DNA of 64,000 bases from Gelatoporia subvermispora B. Lineage: Eukaryota > Basidiomycota > Agaricomycetes > Polyporales > Gelatoporiaceae. Positions 58,044 through 64,000 of the stretch are shown piece after piece. The translations under genes were made by a program, and so were the position numbers. Under the pieces are notes generated by a model. That model was not told where the DNA came from, did not search any database, and was given only the letters and a program-made list of their open reading frames with translations. Numbering within the stretch: position 1 is the first letter of the stretch; every line of letters starts with the position of its first letter. The DNA is taken from the NCBI GenBank assembly GCA_000320605.2, contig KB445794.1, forward strand, positions 1,910,475 to 1,974,474. Reading direction: 5' to 3'.

Positions 58044-59748
58044 CTATGCGTCGTTCGTCGCATCTTGATCCCGGAGCTCTCCACTTTCCCGGGATTCCAC
58101 TTCAGCGTCGGAGGACTCATCCTCAAACTCTTCTCGCGACCCAATGTCCAGAGATCCGCCCATGGGTCCTACGAACGATGCAAATCTGATACCGTGTTGT
58201 GACGAGCGCGCCTCACTGCTCACGGACAGGATGGGCAATGTCTGCTGTGTCCCGAGATGGTGAACAATGTTCACATACGCAGCTTCACGGAGATTGAGTA
58301 GAAAATGCGAGACAGTCATAGCTTGGAGACTGCGGAATGTTGAGACGACTGCTAGGAGCAAGAACAAGGCAGCACTAAGTCACATACGGAGTCTGGAAGA
58401 CAATGACGGTCGATGAAATCTGCGCTCAGCATGTCAGTCCCTCGAACAGTGTAAGAAATAAATTTGTTCTTACCCAATCAATGATTGTAGGATTGTTCAT
58501 GTATGTGGCAAAGCTAATGACGTTGAAGAAAAAGAGAACACTGCATGGTACGTCAGATTGATGTAGCACGGGCCATCATGATTTGCGTATTACGTGAAGT
58601 GAAGGAGCCCTGTAATAGAAGTTCAAGCATTAGCGTTGATTCCTTGACAGGCGCATGCAACCCACCATCTCGGAGTAAGATTGATGTGATAGAATGATTA
58701 ACGTGCGTTTGGCCGACTAGGCTAATTGTGCTGCGCATCTTACGCCATGTAATAGCTGTTGCTGCAAGGTCCGCTAGTGCCACTAGTGCTGATATGGCGG
58801 GTCCCACGAGAGACAGTATGATGCTCACTGTATCAAAGTTCTCGTAATTTTGCCGTTTGAGATCACCATGGATGACTCACCGCTGCGAAGTTTTTCAGCT
58901 TAGGTTAAGCTCACGTAGCATGAGATATCCGCACCTCCCATAGTAACCACTCGCCCAGGAGACGTTATCAGACCACTTGCACTGCCAAAAGCGAATTCCT
59001 ACGAAATTTACGATAGGTTGCGGTCCCGTGCCGAAATGCTGTAGGCTCGGTTGTTCAATAGTTAACTTCTTGATTTCTCTGGCTGGGCGCACCATATAGA
59101 TGAGACCTCCGCTCATACCGGAGACAAAAATGATGGCGGAGATGAACCATTGGCCTCCACTCAGTGCATATATGCGGATTGCTATGAATGCTGTTCAGGG
59201 ACGTTGAAGTGAGATTCACCTGACCATGCCCATGAGCCGACGGATTGTCCCGCTTACCAGCCTGAATAATAATTAACAGCATTTGCGACGCCGAGGTGAG
59301 ATTCTGCGCCACCTGGCAGCTTTTAGAGTTCAGCGATCAGTCTATTTGGCCTCGCGTGAGTATTGTAGACTTACCCGATAGACGATGTATGATCTTCGGA
59401 TCCAGACTCCGCAAGTGCATAAGTCGTCCCGAAACCAAAATTGATGTATACTGCGAGTAGTGTCCACAACAGTAGGGAGAACCGATTCATCAAGAACAAT
59501 AGCGTAACGCTGCTAAACTTTCGACGCCATATATACTTCACTTCATCTGACAGTGTCGTAACATGGTCGTAGAAAATTAGACCTGGAAGCAGTTAAAGGC
59601 AAGGACAGATCAAGAATAGGAGGTCTCGCGTACAAATGCTTGCAACATAGCACATCGAATTTGTGCTGCTAATGTGTCAGTGTGGTTGGCAGTTGGTGCA
59701 GAAGTGTAAAACCCACAGGTCCTGAGAGTAGAGCTCAAGTTCCGACAT
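58044..59748 (-). pseudogene. Second DUF6533-type gene, probably damaged
   Basis: Exons match the 53.6-kb paralogue in order and nearly in size: 59748-59717, 59668-59634, 59582-59375, 59319-59258, 59190-59093, 59038-about 58881, 58826-58665, 58609-58594, 58540-58474, 58419-58388, 58329-58044. Signature FYDHVTTLSDEVKYIWRRKF and tail LQAMTVSHFLLNLREAAY are intact. Exon 6 is the problem: it is 158 nt where 157 would keep frame, and it contains a TGA in the expected frame within the segment that encodes a helix in the paralogue. A 52-nt intron starting GTGGTT would restore frame but delete that helix. So this copy is either a recent pseudogene or makes a protein lacking one helix. Confidence 0.7.
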
Positions 59749-61620
59749 GTGAGTAGTAGACGATCCGAAAGATGAGGTTGATTGTACGCGATAGAGTGTG
59801 CTTGGTACTCGTTATAACAACGACTTCGGGCTCAGAATCCAGTAATTCCTTGGAAAACTTAAGCAATCGTTGCTGCAACATAAAGTAGCCAAGCGGATCC
59901 GAATAAGAACCAGATATCGTCTATTCCCATCTCGAGGCATGTGGCGGGGTACACAATGACGCCAAGGCCAGAATCCGCGACAAAGTAGCTATATTCGATC
60001 TCGTCTGTCCCATGATAAACGGCGAAAGAAGGAGCTCGTGTTTCAAACATGACTTGCCCCCTGCGGGCCGCGGTCAACGGCGAAGAGCTTGAGCACGCTC
60101 TAGCTGCTAGCATTTATGCGTGGCTCAGGACCGGATGCATGACCAGATACACGTGTCCTAGAGGCGAGCACTCCAGCCTACTGCTCCCACTCGACCTCCA
60201 TATAGATTGGAGCAGGTGGTCGCAATGCGAGGTTCATGTGTCTGGGAACCCTGCACGCCACCGTCTTGTACCGCCACATCCGGCGGCGCGAGATCGCAGG
60301 CGGCGTTATAAAATGTGCCAGAGGCATGATCTTGAAAGTGCGACGAGCCCTAGGCTCTGTAAAGAAAGCCGAACTCCTTCTTAGGCAGGATCAGTAAAGC
60401 AACGTTTCACACCGCCCGACGCCTGACAAGTCGAACGCAGTTGTCGGCGCTGAGGAGTCCCCTGGTCCTGTCCGTTGCGAAAGAGATGCATAGCAATTGC
60501 GACTCACTAAATCACCGATCATGTTTCGGAACGTTCAGAATGGCCGTGCGATGTGCGGAAGATCGAGCGAAGCAGTGACGTGTGCAGGGAGCGAGTGAAT
60601 ACCGTGGCACGTGAAGCGTCCGAGTAACAAGGGGTCCGTCCGCATCGTCATTTCTAACAAGATATGGCGTCTTCCGTGCCCACGGAAAAGAAAGAAGCGA
60701 TGAAGCTGTCGGCCAGCAACGATATGCTATTGCAAGCCCGAGTGGGAGAAAAACGCCACATCTGAAGCCCAGGAGCCGAGGACGCAGACGCATGCCACGT
60801 CAAGCACTAGGCAGAGTCTCAGTTTGCATCAGCCGTATTGTGAGACGTGAGAGTGCCCGAGACACCTCGCGCTGGACCACGCTGAATTTCCGCATCATGA
60901 ATCCGGATATAACGAATTGAGAGTCGTAGCTGTGCGTCATTAAGGGATGAAGCGTGTCAACACGGTCTCTTGAACGTCATTCGGTATACGATGGCCGTGA
61001 CCGCAGTCCACTTCTAGTACGGTAGTATGATTTATGATGGCCAAAGGTTGCTGATTCTCTCATATTCTTACAATTTTGTTTGCATGTGGCACAACGTAGT
61101 TTATCGCGATACTCACCAAGGCCAGAACCTTGCACACGCCACTCGCTCATTCCTCGCCAATCGAGAACGGCCGTTTGCGCTGTTTACTAGGATGCTATTA
61201 GTAGCATCCGTTGCGTGAAAGTGGAGCATGTGGTCTTCGTAGGTACGTAGTTCGAGAAGCATGTCACGATCTCCGCCTGCATCGGGCTCAGATAAGTGTA
61301 CTGAACCTCCTGCCTGAGATTGGTCCTGCGCTCAGCGTAAGCTACGAAGATGTGGCAGCAAACGTACCGGTAGCTTGAATGCACTCCTGGACTTGATATG
61401 TCAGGCCGCGAGTCGCAGGCTGGCTCTGCGCGAAGGGACCAATACCCGGAGGGCAAGGGTATTTGACCATTGGCCATTGGTGGTAGTCGATGGAAGAAAA
61501 TATCTCCTGGACCTATATAACTTCCTTGAAACCTGTGATGACCCGAGTGGTTATCGAAGCTCACCTGTGCCTCGATCCTCATCATCGATACTATGAGCGT
61601 CGATTTGGATGCTACTGCTA
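59749..61620. other. Region without a supported gene
   Basis: Short frames only. A minus-strand frame at 61187-61585 might belong to the downstream part of the next gene, but no splice chain was found. Confidence 0.35.
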
Positions 61621-62355
61621 TTATCCATGCGAGAGACTGCGGTTTTCGTCACGTTGAGAGGTCAAAACAATGAGAAGAGCTGTTATGAGAGCGCACATAC
61701 CAACCATTAGTTGGTCCAATGGAAGGTCGTGAAGTTCCGCCACACTTCGGGCATGCAACCACCAAAAACTCGCAATATGACCCCGGGGAAGTACACAGTT
61801 GAGTTCATGTACATATAATTTGTCAGGCTCAACAAGGTGTCTGTGTGGAAATGATAATGTCAGTCTCATGTAAGTCGTAGAACATGTGACACACCTCCAC
61901 ACCCACTCGCCGCTCATATCAATGTGGTCAGCATTCTCGGGCGCCCCGTCTACAAATGCCACGTATTCGCGAATGACAGCGCCGCGGTCTTTAATGACAT
62001 CGCAAACGCTGCCGAGGCGCACGAAATGATGGTGTTGGGGATGCTCGTATCCATAGTCTCCCACATTGGCATACATATGATGTGGTGTATCGGAACGAAA
62101 CGACCACATTCTAGGTAATCGAGCCTTGCGAGGGTCAGCGATGTTGCACTCTAATGGTGCTGACTGTGCCTCGCAATCAAGAATGCTTATCACGCTGCGC
62201 GAAGCTGCGCTGAAGTCGATGTCCCAGGAAGTTCGGTCTGTCTGGCCATTCATTAGTCGCCCGCCATCCATACAAGTGAGCGAAAACGTACAGGATTTGC
62301 TTGACATTCCTGATACCTGGATCAGTAATATAGAATACCAGAGGTGGAGTGACAT
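61621..62355 (-). CDS. Hypothetical protein or large terminal exon
   Basis: An ATG-started open stretch of 244 codons on the minus strand, the longest in this AT-richer part. It reads MSLHLWYSILLIQ at the start, WSFRSDTPHHMYANVGDYGY in the middle, and a hydrophobic segment MCALITALLIVL near the end. No family recognised. It could be the 3' exon of the gene whose 5' exons lie at 63940-63394, since the text between (for example around 62790-62700) also looks partly coding. Codon use is unremarkable. Confidence 0.35.
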   Translation of the reverse strand: MSLHLWYSILLIQVSGMSSKSCTFSLTCMDGGRLMNGQTDRTSWDIDFSAASRSVISILDCEAQSAPLECNIADPRKARLPRMWSFRSDTPHHMYANVGDYGYEHPQHHHFVRLGSVCDVIKDRGAVIREYVAFVDGAPENADHIDMSGEWVWRCVTCSTTYMRLTLSFPHRHLVEPDKLYVHELNCVLPRGHIASFWWLHARSVAELHDLPLDQLMVGMCALITALLIVLTSQRDENRSLSHG

Positions 62356-63393
62356 ACGTAACCCATTGCTCTATTCAGTGAGTAACCGAGACAGAAGAAG
62401 TTAGTGTGAAGGACATCCTCAGCTGAGACCAGAAGAGTGCTTCGTCCTTTGATCGATAGTGAGGCCAGACATTGAGAAGTATGTGAATGCAGCTAGTCGC
62501 ATACATCTATCAATGCAGGGTACATAGTGAGACAGTCAGTGACACGGACCTCCCCGTCGGTTGAAAGAGGGAAACTATTCATCTTGAGAAATCGCAAGAG
62601 ATCCTGCGGTACGATACTCAGTTTGAGTTGAGCGCGATGTGATGCTCAAACGAACTTGCCAGTCCACGTGCTAATAGAGCAGTGTGAGGTGACATGCATC
62701 AATCATGTGAGGTCGTTTCAATTGTACCATCTGAAAAACGCAGCGAAGCTTATCAAACACGCTGCCGGGAGTCCTCAAGTATCTCCCGAGATCAATATGT
62801 CCTGCAACTAGGAATGAGGCGATATCAAGGCTGAAGTAGACGACAAACCAGTTTCTAGAACAATAAATGCTTGCTTCGTACCAGGGTGAGATCGCCCGAG
62901 GAATTGTGCCATATGCGGGCTACGGCTGAGGTGTTTTACCGCTTGTTAACGTTCTCGAAATGAACGATCGACGCTACTCACTAAGAAGGAAAGCTCGTAA
63001 TGAGATTATTCACTTCGTCCTGTATGAGCCCATGCATTAGCTAGTCGCTGGTCACTCTTGACCACGCACCTCAGTCGAATGGTCCTCACAAAGATATCGG
63101 ACCACCACGGCTCGTCCATTCCAAAGAGCAATCAACTCCTCGCTAAATATGTTGTCGATTGATTGGCCAACGACATGACGCTTCTCGCGCCATTCCAATT
63201 CGCATTCGCGAAAGTAACGATGCTAGCTGAATATAAATCGAGGAAACGCGGGTATGACATATGCTGGCACACCTGATCCTGAGTATATGTGACTTGTCGC
63301 AGAGCGTTGGTGGCCAATGCCGACACTATTGTACGCTATTTATGTGGGCAGGCTGAATATAACACCACGTGATATCGGAGAGCGACCACCGAC
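62356..63393. other. Possible middle exons of the 63.9-kb gene
   Basis: On the minus strand a plausible fourth exon (about 63340-63283, RTIVSALATNALRQ) follows, and later stretches such as ASFLVAGHIDLGRYL near 62800 look coding. I could not fix the splice sites, so no model is given. Confidence 0.35.
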
Positions 63394-63940
63394 CAGGTAG
63401 GTGTGTCCCATCTGGTCAACCGTTTCGATGTGCCCTTCTAGCTTAGTCTTGATGGTGCCTTGGTGTATCCAGCGAGAGACGCGTCGTAAGTTGGAGAGCT
63501 TTTCTAAGTCTTCCTGAACCGTTTTCAACGTTCTGTACAGAACATCAGCCACCACCTCGCAGCCACAACAGAGAAGAACTCACAACAACATCTTTACAAG
63601 CTGCAGATCTAGGCTCGGATCGATCACATAACGAAACTTGTCGAAGTCTTCCTTCAATTCATGTCCAAGTTCAATGACACGGTTTCTCAGCTTGGTGCAG
63701 ACCTCCTTGTCCTTCTTCACATTCTACGACGGCTTATCAAGAAAGGGAGAGGTGTGTTAGGAGACTCTTTACCTCGATGGTCTTAAGAATCTCGAGCAAC
63801 GCGCCTACAACTGCAGGTAGAGCGGGTACAATACTAATCGCAGTACATGCTTCCTTAAATGCGGCGAGCATAGTGATGGAATGAGACAGTATCTCGTCCG
63901 AGCTGGGGTGGGGCATCGAGAGCCTCAGGCTCTGCACCAT
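63394..63940 (-). CDS. N-terminal helical-bundle protein (5' exons only)
   Basis: Three clear exons: 63940-63773, 63723-63584, 63532-63394, phases 0/2/0, start MVQSLRLSMPHPSSDE. The protein begins with a hydrophobic helix (SIVPALPAVVGALLEILKTIE), followed by charged helices (NVKKDKEVCTKLRNRVIELG, LKEDFDKFRYVIDPSLDLQL, TLKTVQEDLEKLSNLRRVSRWIHQ). The layout and exon sizes are shared with the broken gene at 3471-4019. Similar hydrophobic N-terminal bundles head STAND-type and kinase-like proteins in Agaricomycetes, where a role in heterokaryon incompatibility or cell death has been proposed for some; here it is only a possibility. The C-terminal part is not resolved. Confidence 0.6.
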
Positions 63941-64000
63941 GCGCAGAGAGCGGGTCTTCTACTTCTGCTAGTATCTTATATATACATGGGCCAAAAGAAC

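Noticed and set aside
1..64000. tRNA, CRISPR array, riboswitch or bacterial-type elements
   Set aside because: Scans by eye for tRNA B-box words and for regularly spaced repeats found nothing convincing; the intron-rich structure is eukaryotic.

Overview
This window reads as nuclear DNA of a filamentous basidiomycete, most likely an Agaricomycete (mushroom or polypore relative). The evidence is dense 45-65 nt GT-AG introns with very small exons, GC-rich housekeeping genes, and gene families expanded in Agaricomycetes: F-box/LRR-like clusters, DUF6533 seven-helix proteins and divergent kinases. I saw no prokaryotic operon structure, CRISPR array or convincing tRNA. All exon models were built by eye from splice sites, reading phase and family similarity. 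No searches were run.

Layout. 1-2418 (+): PSO2/SNM1 interstrand cross-link nuclease, 5' end outside the window. 3.47-4.02 kb (-): start of a helical-bundle gene, probably a pseudogene. 5.29-7.74 kb (+): carnitine acetyltransferase with a peroxisomal AKL end and a possible mitochondrial leader. 10.6-12.85 kb (+): peptidase M20-type pseudogene with C-to-T type stop codons. 13.4-17.7 kb: a kinase relic, an opposed gene with a possible restriction-nuclease motif, and an intact kinase-like gene. 17.9-23.4 kb: gene-poor repeat territory with a hAT-like 476-bp element and a very decayed third M20 copy. 23.4-33.8 kb: housekeeping block with a Yrb2/RanBP3-type Ran-binding protein, an Rxt3-like protein of the Rpd3L histone deacetylase complex, ribosomal protein uL5 (RPL11) and an EI24/Rrt8-type membrane protein. 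34.5-41.0 kb: a decaying F-box/LRR-like tandem array whose last member looks intact. 41.3-45.4 kb: a 14-exon DnaJ protein and a Ser-rich unknown. 46.3-48.5 kb (-): the intact M20 paralogue. 50.7-51.0 kb: second copy of the 17.9-kb repeat. 52.3-59.7 kb: a small membrane protein and two DUF6533 paralogues, one intact and one damaged. 61.6-63.9 kb (-): another member of the helical-bundle family seen at 4 kb.

Stable single-copy housekeeping genes thus alternate with accessory islands of duplicated and decaying genes. The main evolutionary signal is an inverted M20 duplication about 36 kb apart, in which one copy is intact over 13 exons and the other has stops that fit C-to-T mutation, with a third relic between them. 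The best candidate for something undescribed is the 13.8-17.7 kb pair: a 253-residue protein with a D-x10-E-x-K motif next to a kinase-like gene with an unassigned N-terminal region.
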